DNA from: Capitulum mitella | Taxonomy: Eukaryota; Arthropoda; Thecostraca; Pollicipedomorpha; Pollicipedidae | NCBI GenBank assembly: GCA_030062745.1 | Contig: CP099839.1 | Location: 22,805,324 to 22,869,323 of the forward strand | Reading direction: 5' to 3' | Length of the DNA: 64,000 bases | Shown here: piece by piece, positions 1 through 12,490 of the stretch | Numbering within the stretch: position 1 is the first letter of the stretch | How the letters are laid out: every line of letters begins with the position of its first letter | Notes under the pieces: generated by a model | What the model saw: only the letters and a program-made list of their open reading frames with translations | What the model was told of the DNA's origin: nothing | Database searches by the model: none | Program-made: the position numbers and the translations under genes

Positions 1-119
1 CGTTCCGGCATCACTAGTTTTTATAACAGAAGTGATTAGGAAGTCGTTTTATTGGCACACTCACGCGCGACGTTTAATGTGAAAAACATTCCCGGCGGGT
101 GGGCATTTCTTCCAGCTGA

Positions 120-880
120 CTGCGCTAACGCTTGAGCTCAGCTCCGGGGAGGCGTACCGATCCGGCACGGGTCCGTTGTAGCGGGGTCGGCAGAGGGGAT
201 GCGGCGATACTGACGGCGAAGCCGGGCGAGGGGAACAGGTCGACGCCAACAGGCAGACAGCCATGGTCGATCTCGGCGCCTGCTGTGCGAACGCCTGGAG
301 CGGTCGAGGGACGGCCGCGCGATCGGACCGCCGGACCCGGCCTCGGGGGGCGCCAGAAGGCACCCTGACCCCGGCAGCGGTCGGGCGGCGGGGCGCCGAC
401 GCCCGCGGCGGTCCCGCCTGAGCGGCCGCCGCCCGGTCGCGGCCCGCGAAGCGTCGCCGGGTCACAGCCGGCTGGGCGGCTCGTAAATCAGCGGCCCGCC
501 GGCCGGCCGATAACGGCCGAGCTGAGAGCGTTCCCGGGCCGACGGCGGCCCGCCGGGCCCCGGACGCACCCGTAATGAGCCGGGAACGCGCTTTGGTCGA
601 CGGCCTTGGTCGGCCGGCCGCGCCCGCCGCCGTCGCCGCCGGCGGCGCACCGCCGTCTCGCGGCACCGCCGACGACGCCGGCTTCCGGCGGCGCGAGCCG
701 CGTGTGAGCGGGCAGAAACGTGCACGCCTCCGCCGAAAAACGTGGTAAAAGACGCCCGCGGTTGGCCATGTGGCTCCCTGTCCGGCATCCCACATCCGTG
801 TGGGGAGTGCGCGCTGGCCTGGCCGGCGACGAGTCGGCGTGCGCAGCCCTCGCCGATCAGCGTTGCGTTTCTCCTTCATG
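120..880. other. CpG-rich island
   Basis: About 760 bp are strikingly GC- and CpG-rich compared with the AT-richer sequence on both sides. Long open frames exist on both strands, but all have the Arg/Ala/Pro/Gly make-up expected from GC-rich non-coding DNA, and none shows a domain I recognise. It lies 2.7 kb upstream of the first visible Eps8 exon. It could be a promoter-type CpG island, for example for a short Eps8 isoform, or an untranslated exon. I cannot tell which. Confidence 0.5.
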
Positions 881-2154
881 GTGTTCGGTTTTGCTTTTTG
901 CTGAATTTCTCACGACTTCGTGCAGTTGACACACTGAAGAACTTTTGGCATGCAGCAGGCCGAGTATTGAAGAAGCGTTACTAATTTATCGGTTTAAAGG
1001 CCTTGTATCAGATGTGTCTAAATGATTTGAAAATGCCACAGTGGTGGAGTTATTCGTGATCATTTCTTGATGTGATCTTCTATCATTTCTTCTAATTTTC
1101 TTCTTGTACTTTCTTGATCACGCGATTCGATTCGTAGAGCCCGTTTGCTATGTGAGAGTATCTTTTCCGAGGTAATCGGCGTTTCAAATAAACTTTTCTT
1201 CCCACTGGTCTCCAGATAACTGTTAATATTGTTACTGATCACGCCACAAGGCGCAAGATGGACGCTTCATCGATTTTGCTTTCGCTGTGGATAATTTTTC
1301 ATCTGTTCATGGGATGCGAGATTAACACGCTTACACTTTTAGCGCTGTCTGAGCGTGTTGTGCCCAGACTGTTGACAAAGGCGCTGAACAGTTCAGTGTG
1401 AGCCTTCTTTGTCCTAAGACTTGGTATAACGATAGCACCTGTAAAGGATATTGCTTTGGTGCGCTGGCTGCGACAGTTCGCGTGCTGAACCATGGGGCCG
1501 GAGGAATTTAATCTGAATACTTACGAAGATCCTGCCGTGGATGCGTGCATGCCTCTCACCACGCGACGCAGGTGTTGGTAAAGATTACCACTGAATGACA
1601 CGTTCCCACGCTTTACATGAATGCGCCAATTACGTGCACCATGATCCTCACCGCAGTCTGCGGTTACGTAAGGGAGAGCGTGAGAACGAGAGAGATGCCG
1701 TCGGCTCGGCCGGGCGGATGGCAGCCCGCTGAACGCCGGCTGGGAACACTCAGGAACGGGAAATGGCTGGAGTCTGCGCGTCACCTTTCATTTTATTTGA
1801 GTGAACGGTCTGGGACCGTCTCACGTCGTACCCGGCATTGTTTAGTCCCGCCTCAGGACCTCGGGCATGTTTAAACACGACATTGGAGTGCATGTTTTGA
1901 GCTGTTTATCGTAATGGCGCGAATGCAAACGAAAGAGCTCGAATAATCCGTGGATGATAACATCCTTCGGGTAGGTGAGTGACGTCTTTGTTGTAGTTCC
2001 TTGTCAGTCAGGAGATGTCCCGTGATGGCTTGTTATCGAACTTATGTACCCAACCCAGGGTGCGACCTCAGCATACGAGTATCATTCTGGTGACCAAATC
2101 TCAACAAGTCATCGTGTCTTTTAACGCCATTAATCCTGTTCTCGCACCCATGAC
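881..2154. other. No recognisable gene (881-2154)
   Basis: This is AT-richer sequence with only short, low-quality open frames. No splice-bounded exon matching the Eps8 PTB region was found here. I see nothing else to annotate. Confidence 0.4.
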
Positions 2155-3395
2155 GTTAGGGCGCATTCCCGAATGAGGATTTATTCGTCCCCCCGATCTG
2201 GAGCGAGAACTACCCGTTCGATTTCATCGCAACAAACGCCAATCGGTTCGTCGTGACCTGAGCTACGTTTTCACGAAATGGAGTTTCGTTTATTTTTTGA
2301 TAGAGATGTTTTTTTAGCAGATGCAGAGTATGCTTTTACGAAATGGAGTTTCGAAAATCTTGACAAGGATGGATGCAGGAGGAAGAGTTAGTTTTAGTTT
2401 CGGAAAGGGGATAGCTTTGACGTGTTGTAGCTCCGCTGTGTAAGGGCCAAAGGGTCGAACGGCCGAACTCATGCAATTCTCATGAATAGAGAGCTAACTG
2501 ATCAAGCTTTTCCCATTGACACGTACGTTTGGAAATTTGAGAACATCTGTAGTCGTTCACAGAACTTCAGAAACGGGAGGAACATTTTTTTTAATTGCAT
2601 GAACATAACCGTTAGAAATATTTTTTAGCTTCTTTCAGTCATGTTATACCTCAGAAGTATGAATCGTATTTTATTATTTGTGTGCACAGTGTTGGCCTAG
2701 GCGGCGCCAGGGACATGGAAATAGGGAAATGACTTGGTCACATGTCCATCATGTCAGCTTTCGACCTTAGACCTTAAATGACGTCACATAGCTTTAGAGT
2801 CACATGAAATATTCTTGAATTAATTTCATACTGTTTGGATACGAGTGCAATAATCTCAGTTGATTATATTTCTAAAAGTTCTGTTTGTGACCATCTTGAT
2901 ATGACATACGCGCGCAGACATTTTAGGTCAAAGCCACTCGACCCAACCCGATGGCGATGTGAAACTAGAAACACAGGTAGACGACGATATGCTGAATTAT
3001 GTATTTTCCTGGTTCCGAATTTTGAAAATTAGCGTCAAAAATATTTACATAAAAACAAAGTTCCGATTTTTGACCTTGACTTGACTTTGTGACAGCGGTT
3101 CAACAAAAGTACTGTGTGTTTTCCCGGCCATTTACCTATACACTCACGCAAAGTTTTACCTTCTATTTTAAGAACCCTTTTTTGACAGCCGTTTTTCCCT
3201 TACCTTCAGCAGTGCGAACAACGGCCTGAGATGCCCCCAAAGACATGATCTGGCTCTGCCCTTAGGCGAAATAAAATTACGAAAACTTGGCATAATACTT
3301 AGAAAGCATGGATAGGAAAGAGGACCATGGGAACAGCGGTCAGAAGACCAGAGCGTTCTTCTGAAACCTACCTCGTCCCTCCCCATACTGGAACA
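2155..3395 (+). mobile_element. Family B TTAA-type non-autonomous element, decayed copy
   Basis: This stretch is collinear with the intact family B element at 34947-36154. Matching landmarks are the subterminal block around 2220-2270 (GATTTCATCGCAACAAACG), the block near 2695-2780 (GGCGGCGCCAGGGACAT, then ACCTTAAATGACGTCA), and the tail near 3220-3260 (GGCCTGAGATGCCCCCAAAG). The terminal palindromes and TTAA flanks are eroded, so it is an old copy. An internal duplication of about 60 bp repeats ACGAAATGGAGTTTCG at 2275 and 2338. It has no coding capacity. Confidence 0.75.
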
Positions 3396-3545
3396 AGGTT
3401 AAATAAAAATTGATTTCCTTTAAAGCTTATTGATTTAACTTACTGAGTGCCCGGCTGTTCTGCTAGTGGTCGTTCTTTCCGATGGGTCAGGCAGAAGTCG
3501 CTTCAGACCTTACACAGCGGTTTCACATGCTCGTTCTGCCTGCAG

Positions 3546-3747
3546 ATTTCGAGAGCTCGCGCCACAGCTCGCGCGAGCGAGAGCGGGCCGGCAGCGAGGG
3601 AGCCACCGACGACGTCTCGTCCACGTCGTCCGAGAAGTACGAGCGGGACGTGTCCGTGCTCAACCACTGCTTCGACGACATCGAGAAGTTCATCGCGCGC
3701 CTGCAGCACGCGGCGCTGGCGGCCCGCGAGCTCGAGAAGCGCCGCAA
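3546..3747 (+). CDS. Eps8 exon 1 of window: start of central helical region
   Basis: The acceptor is CTGCAG ending at 3545 and the donor is GTGAGT from 3748. The exon begins after the first base of a codon, so an upstream coding exon must exist. It encodes a Ser/Glu/Arg-rich linker, then ERDVSVLNHCFDDIEKF and a basic end (ARELEKRRK). This corresponds to vertebrate Eps8 just after the PTB-proximal linker (RDVQILNHVLDDIEFF). Confidence 0.93.
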
Positions 3748-6700
3748 GTGAGTGAGACGCGCGCCGCCCCCCCCCCCGCCGCCGGCTGGGAATCCGAGCC
3801 GAAAACCCAGACGCTCCCGCGAGAAGCGGTCTCCGCCGGAGACGCCGTTGCCGGCCGCTCTCGGCCGGCAAATCGTGGGAAGAGGCCGCCGTTTAGGCAC
3901 GGACCGATCGTCTCGGATCGGTCTCGGTGAGGGCCGTTCGGTTTGGAGCTTCTGAGCCGAGCGCTAGTTCCGGCTGACGGGACCGCGCGGCGGCGTGAGG
4001 CTCGCCTGCCGCGCCGGCCGTGCGTGATGGAGGCCGGCGCCGCATGACCCTCTGATTGCGCCGATTGTTGGCGGCGCCGGCGCCCGCGGCGCTCCGCTGG
4101 CCACTGCACGCCAAAACAGCGTAATGGACGCTGCTCCGGCTCAGCTGCGTGCTGAAATGGCGCCGACCGTCAGGGCCAGAGCCAAAACAGACTGCATTTC
4201 GGGTGGAAAAGCGTGCTGTAATGCAAAACGTATTTCGGGTGGGAAAGCGAGCTGTTTGTTAAAACAGAGCAGGAGGTTGTCATGGCAACTCCCACGCCCA
4301 GCAAAAAAGGCTACGCCAGTGCGAGCAGCGACAGTAAAACAGCCCATTGTCAGCAGACCCATCTTGGGGGATGTGCCGAAAAGCCGCGTTTCTGGAACGG
4401 AGTGTCGTCGCCCTGTACAATGGGTGTTGCGTGCTACCACGTGTAAACAGGATCCGACCGCGTGCGGGGCGCCCGCGTTGTAACACATCCCGAACAAGGC
4501 CGTCCGACTGGTGCCGAAACTGATGTCTATCAGCGGGCGGTCGAGGCGCGATTACGTTGGAAATGGTCGAAATACCCCGTCACTCTCAGCAAGCCGAAAC
4601 CGGTAGTGGTTGGTCAGCACGGGCTGAGACAAGTGGATCCCGTGGGATCAGCGCGGGAATCACTTTCACAAATGCCGAGCGCCGGGAAGCTCTCTCGATT
4701 CGGCCGACTGGGGACGTCACGGCCTCGGCTGCCCTCTGCGACCACGGAGAAAGCGTGACGACTGTTTATGACTCCGATGTCTCGATGATGCAACGCAAGT
4801 ACTTAGTTGAATTATTTCAATCGTTGCCGTTTTTTAACCATCGGACGGCTTTCGGCGCGTTTCCCTTATTAGTCGAGATGTCCAGGAAATCAAAGGCTTT
4901 TTGGTTATTGCGTTTGCCGCCCTCAGTTTTGAGCAAGCTAAGCAGATCTGCAGCAAGATTTCCGGTATTTGCGTGTCATGAAACACCTTTTGTTTATATA
5001 TTTTTTGAGTCACCGAAATGTTATGGCCATTGCAAGTACCTGTATTTACAGCCCATACGGCGGGTAAGGCGGCGGCCGAACCAACGTGACAGCTATCTTG
5101 CCAACCTGAGATAATTTCACCGTTTGCTCTATGGCACTGTGTACATAGGAACTGCTTGAAAATGATTCTGACCCTAACGACGTTGATAACGCCCTTACAG
5201 TGATGAGTCTGAAGTCTGGTATGTTCTTTGGTGCTGGTCAAACGCGTGAGTTAAAAAAAACGGCATTTCGGGTGTTTTATTGCGTCTGCTTCCTCTGACT
5301 GGCGGGGTGCACGTGAAAACATGCATCTTGTGTCAAACGAGGCGTATTAGAGACTTACATAAAGAGCGCCATTTGTTTGGGCTGTTCACACTGATTTGGG
5401 TTCTTAAATTGCGGTGCAGGCACTCTGATGTAAGTATTGTAATTTGTCTACTCGGTACAGCTGTTGGAGTTTTTACGTCCCAGGTGCATCACGGTCTGTC
5501 AGTACAACATGGATTCATGTTACAGGACTCGCAAGATGAAAAAGAAAGAAATCGGGGAGGGCCTGTTGTCTATGAGGGCCAAGCCTCCACCTCGTAGGGA
5601 TTTCATAGAAATCTTGCAGAAGTTCAAGCTTTCCTTCAACCTGCTGGTAAGTGTTGTAAAACAGAGGATTAAGCTATCTGCAACCCTGAGCTCCTCTCTG
5701 ACGACTCCTGGATTCCACGTTACCCCAGCCAGGCAGGAGTTAGAATCTGGCATCTGTGTTGCTTTACATTCGAAATAGCCCGTGTGCCGGCTTACATTGC
5801 CGATCAGCGAGAGCCAGTGAAAGTTTCTCATCGGCGCAGAGTGCGCAGGCTGTCTCCTGAGGCTGAGGCGACTCTCGCCCCAGCGCGCATCTGCAGCTGC
5901 ACGCCTCATTGGCCACGCGTCACCGAGTGGGCCGAGCGGGCCCCACGACTGTCCTCCTGACCCACCTCTGACCCGCACTTTTGGACTGTCACTCTGGCCG
6001 GCTGGCCGCATTTTGCCGAATCGTGGCGCCGGCCGGCCCCTGCGACTCGTCAGACTGGTCATCGCCTGTCTTTCGCCTTGGCTTCCCCCGCCTATTTGTT
6101 TTCCCGTCCCGTCGTTGCATCTTCAGACTCGTCATCGTGTGGACACCCCCCTGAAGCACGCCATTAAAGTAAGGTGTAGCCCGACGATGGTGCTCGCCCT
6201 GAAACCCGCCTGTATGTCTAGTGTTCACCCCTCAGCCCATTGCTCTGTCCATTTTCCGGACCGTCTTCCGCGCTACGCTATATGAGTCGAGCTTTTTGCG
6301 ATACCGTCGGCGACTGTGAAGGTTCCAGGGAATGAGCGGCACGCTGCCGACCACTCCCGTCGCTTCGCGCTCCTAAAGGCAACTACTTTCCCCAGGACCG
6401 TTCAGCCGTGTAAACGCACGGAATCTTATCGCGTGAAAGGGCAGTCTGACCGACCGAAGCAGATAGCGGTAGCCACTAGGCCGTTATTCCGCAAGCGAAT
6501 ATGTGATGACGTTTGTGATGTGATGTGTTGACGAATGTGATGTGAAGATGTTTGCGAATCACCTAAACTTTTCCTTCGACAATGACATCTCGGGTTGCAA
6601 GGCAGGCAGGGTTACTCAGCTCTCCTATCGTCATGATATCGAAAGACTAGCATGAGAACAAAGACTGGTACAGTTCGAACATTACAACACTGGCTTCTAC

Positions 6701-9700
6701 TGATTAACTCCGCACCTCTGATTGGCGCTGCTGATTAGTCTGGAGAGTCGCTGCTGATTAGTCTGGAGAGTTGCGGGTCCTCCCTGCCTCTAGTGCTTTT
6801 TGTGAGGATCAACTTTGCAGAAGAATTTCCAAACAGCCGCCGCTGTTGATCCGAGTCTCTCCCCCCTCCCCAGGAAGGTGACCAAAGCCCCCTTTCACGG
6901 TAAAATGACCCTCTCACTACATGGTCCGGTGATCCCAGGGAAAGTCGCCTCTTCGATGGACCATCGCTCACCGCGTGCCGCACCTCGCCTCCGCAGGCCA
7001 AGCTGAAGGCGCACATCCACGACCCGAACGCGCCGGAACTGGTGCACTTCCTGTTCACGCCGCTGGCGCTGATCGTGGACGCGTCGCGCGACTCCAACCA
7101 CGGCGCCAACCTGCCGGCCGAGGTGGTGGCGCCGCTGCTCTCCCGCGACGCCATCGACCTGCTGGTGAACTGCCTGACCAGCAAGGAGTCGGAGCTGTGG
7201 CACTCGCTGGGCGAGGCCTGGTGCCGCCCCAGGTCGGTCCGCCGGCGGAAGAGTTTTCGTTGTTAGTGTACTCTGTGGTGGATGTGACAGTCGCGTTTGC
7301 GTGTATCGTGCTAATTATGTGGCACGCATTGCAGTGGTGTTCTGAAAAGGGTATCGCTGTTTGCTCCGACTTAAGAACACTCACGCAAACCACATATTGG
7401 CTGTGTATTGGCCCGACGGCACGCAATGGATCACGAGCGCCATCTGGATGCGTACCTGGGGAAGCATCGCTGCCGTGCTGATTTCACGCTTGGACGGGGT
7501 CAGGCCCAGCATAGTCCTGCTCAGATGGGCATGGGCAGCCCCTGATCCAGCGCCGTCGTCTGAAAACGTTCGGATGCTCACAAAAACGACCTGACTCTCC
7601 ACCGCTTGCCGTAGACGCTGGCCATCACCAGCACTAACCGCCTGCGACCGGCCTCAGGGACCAGTGGGAGGGGCACCTGCCGACCTTCAACCCGGTGTTC
7701 CTGGACGGCTGGGCGCCGGACCTGCACGACGACAGAGAGAGGAGCGGCTCCGTGCTGCGCGCCGCCGCCGCCGGCGAGGCTCAGCGCCTCAGGGCAGACA
7801 AGATCCGCCGCGCCGACCAGGAGGTCAGTACGGCGGCACGGACCGCGCTGGGTGTTGCACGGCACCCACCTGGCCAATGGAATGGGCATTTTCTTACTCG
7901 GCAATGGTTACGCAATTAGGAGAGATAGATTTTCTCGCGCAGACGTGTGACTGCTGAGCGTCAGTGATGGTCGTCATGGATTGTGATCTTGGGGCATTGC
8001 GGATGCTGCCCCGTGAGTATTGCGTCACATGATATTTTTATGAAATCGAGCCGATCCAAAGAATGCAAAAATGCTCGTCATTCTACCTTTTGGCATGATC
8101 TGGGTGTCAGATTCAAGCTGACAACATTTCCACGTCCTGGGGTAGTCACGGTTTTGTGCAATCGTCAACGTGCAAACGTGCAATCGTCTTTTCATGTACC
8201 ATACTTAGCCATTATATGGCCGTCCGATTTCACTTAAATACTATCACACACCTCCGAAGCTGGTGCGGCCGGCGCTGTCTGACACGGCCATGATTGCTGC
8301 GCACAGGCGGACCGGCGGGAGCACGCGTTCCGCGACGACCGCTACCACTCGGACCCGTACTACGACTCGGACCAGCCCAGCCTGCCGTCGCCGTCCAGTC
8401 GCGGCGGCTACCGGCGCCAGCAGAGGCACAGCCGGGACGAGAGGTGAGGCGCGGCGGCGTCACGCGCCTGACGGACGCCGGCGTCAGCGCGTGAGTCGGA
8501 TTTCAAGCCCTGTCGTGGAGCTCTGACGCTTTGCTTTTTGGTCGGTTGTTGGGTTATTTAGCGACGTTCCCGACTGCGAGGGTCATTTGGTGTCGCAAGC
8601 TCTCACGCCGTGTGCCGTGGGGGCGGCGAAATGTCACTGTAACCCGGACTGGAATAGGAACCTTTTTGCCATAAGGCGAGCATCGTAGCCACTTCACCGC
8701 GCCTTCCCCCGTCCGCCTCCTGACGATCACAGGAGAAGGTGGCCGGTCAGGACAGTGTCCGATTGTGCAGGCGTCACTATGAGACGCCTGACGCGTCTGC
8801 CGTGTGCCCAGGGAGCGGACCCGCACACCCTCCTCGGAGCGCGGCGCCCAGGGGGCGCGCAGCGACGCCAGCGCCGAGTCGCTGGGCGCCAGCAGCTTCC
8901 TGCGCCAGCAGCGCATCTGGTTCGACGACCTCAAGATGCGCAACGCGCGCATCATCCAGGTCACGTACCCGCGCACGGCCAACAACGACAAGGAGCTGAC
9001 GGTTACCCGCGGCGAGTACCTGGAGGTGAGCGGCGGGGCGGCGGCGGCCTGTGGGCCAGGACGGTGACGCGGGAGGTGCTCTGTTCGATTCTGCTGCGTG
9101 ATAACTGTGGGTCGTTGCCTGAAATCGGCAGTACACACTGCTAGCTGTTGGTTTTCGCTGGACGGAAAAACATGTTTGCACGTGGATGGTGGATATTGGA
9201 AGCGGGGTAAGGGACTATGTGCCTAGTTTGGAAAATTCCGCATAATTTGGAAAAAATTGACATTAGGTCTACGGCTTGCATGGAGGGAAATGGCAAAGCA
9301 AACTTTCCCTACATTCTATGAAAACATTTCATTCTCATTGTATCGATGTGTTGTGCTAACCAAGAAAGAAACGTACAGTACGTGCCATTCCGTGCCATTC
9401 GCCTCGTACTCAAGGCCAAGAAAAAAATGAAAACGTGTCCTTGAGGACGTCTTTGTTGTGTCCGACTTAGCGCAACGCTCGTGGCAGACGGCCGCTCACT
9501 GCCGACCTGTTCCCGGCGAGAGAGACGTATGGTCCTGCGACCCCGACGGTGACCCCGTCTGAGCGAGGCTGACCTCTGACCCGCAGGTGATCGACGACAG
9601 CCGGAAATGGTGGCGGGCGCGTAACAGCCGCGGCCAGACGGCCCACGTGCCCCACACCATCGTCACGCTGGTGGGACCCGACGACTCGGTGGGTAACCCG

Positions 9701-12459
9701 AGCTAGGAATGGGAGAGAAAGAGAGCGAGAACGTCATTGTTTTTCTTCGTTGTTTCAAAATGGCTTCTTTCACGAGGGGACAACGCGCTACGCACGGCTC
9801 TGTTTCCCGCAGTGTTTTGGATCAGCAACTTCTTGCGTCGAGCGGTTGAGTACACAAACAGGCAAACAGTAAGACCGGCAAGCAGCAGAATCCAAACAGC
9901 GGTTGCATTAGCATGTTCCCGTGGGCGGAATGATTGCCTCAGGTGCCGCGAAAGTATCCGCAGCTTCATTTCAGTGCGCAGTTTTGCCAGATGACCTCCC
10001 TCGGCTGGATTTCCCGAATTTATACCGGGCGCATCGTTGCAGGACCCGGCCGCCTCGGCCGACTGGGTGAAGAAGGAGAAGCAGGGCAAGAAAGGTGAAT
10101 TCCGGTACATGTAGATAGGCGGCCGCGCCCGTCCGGCCAGGCCGTGGGTGTGGCTTCTCACGGCCGGGCGGGCCGCACCGCGCCCAGCCCGCGCTGACGT
10201 CAGCGTGCTGCTTCGTGTGGTGACGTCAGTGTGTCCGCCGGGCAGTGCCGTGACGTCACACGCCCGGCGTGCCGGCCCGCGGGTCCGTGTGGCTGCGCTC
10301 GTGGTACGCTGGTGGTCCGTCCGTGGTCCGTCCGCTAGCTGTTTCCGCCCGCGTGAGGGAGAGAGTGCGGGGCCGGGCAGAGCGTGGGAGTCGGCGGCGC
10401 GGCGCAGATCGCGGACCGCCCCGGGGTCGGCCTGCCGAGGGTGACGGTGAGGCGTGGCAGTTGACTGATGGACCGTCATAACTGGCTTCTCTCACCCGCC
10501 TCCCCCGTCCGGCCCTACGCCGTCCACGTGGCACGAGCCCAACAAGAACCGTCTGCTCATCACTTCCCCGGGCTCTTGGCGGGGGACTGACTGGAGACGC
10601 TGCAATGCCTCCGGCGGTCCAATGGCGGCCATCGCACTGACGGAAGCCTCCGGGCTCAGCAGGGGTTCTGAGTTCCCGATGTTGGCCTCTTGGCTTGCGC
10701 CCCGCTGCCTCTATTTTTACGTTGCGGGTGTCGCCACCAGGCTGGCATCCGCCGACAGACGGGCCCGCTAATAACGTCGTGTACATGTGGTAGAATGACT
10801 GGGCGCGATGCAACGTGAATGATAATATTTAATTATTGACGTTCTGAAATGGAACGACGGATGACTTGCGTGACATGGCATGTTAACCTAACGGTTTAAT
10901 TCCAGACATTCCCAGGCGTATACGTATAAAACATATAACGCGTTTTTTCCGGGGAGTAGTGGATTGCACATGTTAAGTACCCGCCGTTCAAATGGTGTGT
11001 AATCCGCTATATGAATGCGACGTCAGAAGCCTTGCCGGTCAGCTCGGGATCCTGTTTTCGTCTGTCCAGCGTTCTCTGTTAACTCGTTTGCTGACTCCAC
11101 GTCGTCCATTGCTCTCTGGGGCAAATCGACCCGTTTGGTGCGCGAGTTGGCAGGCCACGACGTCCAAACGAAGAACAGTGACGAGCGATCGGCTCTGGAT
11201 CATCCGCGATGTTTGACACTGGTGCTTTATTACGGGCCAGTTTAAGCATTTACTTTACCCCACGCCGCCATGACAGTACAGCAACGGCTCATTCCGAGCA
11301 CAGAACTAGCATCCTTCCAATGGAGTCGTGATTAAGGAGTGTTTCTGGTGGGACGCTGCGCAGCTGGGCCTCCTGTGTATTTGTTGACTAGGATAAGGAC
11401 GCCTTGTGTGCTGCTGGTCGTACGCTCGTACACTTGTTGGTTGTAATGCCTGGTGTATGTAAAACTCACCGTGCGCCAGCAAAATGTTTATAACAGATTA
11501 TTTTACTGTATGCAGAATGCGGATGAGTGTCCAGGTTCGTTTCTGCTTGTGTGTCGCTTAATTCTAATGGCACGGCTTTGCAGGATCAAAAAAATAAAGG
11601 CTGACTTCTCGCAAAGAATTTCCCTGCGGTTGTCAACACGATGGCCGTGGAGATTGATCTGATACTTTTTGACCTTTGATCAGAAAACCTTCGGGTTATT
11701 TGGCATGCCTGATTTGTGGCTTTCGCACTCTTCATTTCCCGTGAACATTCCACAGCAATTCTTACTTGAAGCTCATACCTGGATTTGAGCTGGCTTTCCC
11801 CAGCACACGCCTCGTGTTTGTCCATGGCTTTGTAGAGCGCTTCAACGTGTTGGTCGCGTCACGTCCTGTGCACCTGGTGCACTAGTCAGGTAAGAGACAG
11901 AGGAAAACTATCATCACTCCTGTCCGTGGCTCGTGCTGCACAAGCTGCTTCGCTGATCGAGACGTCTGCTTACGGAATGTTTCCGGTGGCCGATATCTCA
12001 TTGGCCAATGCTTTTGCACAGCTGCTCATTTGTGAGCTTGAATAGACCTGATGTCTTGATATCTGGCTGAAATGTGCATTGCGGCTACTGCGGCAGTCAT
12101 TTCCTTGCTGTCCATTACTCAGCCATTTAAATCCGTCTTGGTTCTCCATTTACAACCACCATGAAGCCGAGTGTTACATAAGTTCTATGGCTCTTACATT
12201 CCCATTAAAACGCAAAGGACCTAATTTCCTGTACGGTCCTGGCTAACTGCTCATCTGAAACACCAATCAGATCCACTCTCCCCATTTTGCGCACTGAGTC
12301 CGTCACTACACCACTCGCTCCGTGCCGCGGCCCCCTGGCCACGTCGCTGGTACGGAAACACTGACCCAGTCTGGTCGCCTAGTCGAGGAAGAGCCGTACT
12401 CGCCCTACACCAGCGACGAGGAGCCGGCGCTGCCGAAGCCGCCGGCGCTGCCGCCACCA

Positions 12460-12490
<31 letters not shown>

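Noticed and set aside
61..879. 272-codon minus-strand open frame in the CpG island.
   Set aside because: Composition is Arg/Ala/Pro as expected from GC-rich DNA, other frames are also open, and no domain or splice context is visible.
10500..10770. Possible additional Eps8 exon (open frame with WHEPNKNRLLI).
   Set aside because: No acceptable acceptor with the required phase and no similarity to Eps8. Joining 10094 directly to 12383 is in phase.
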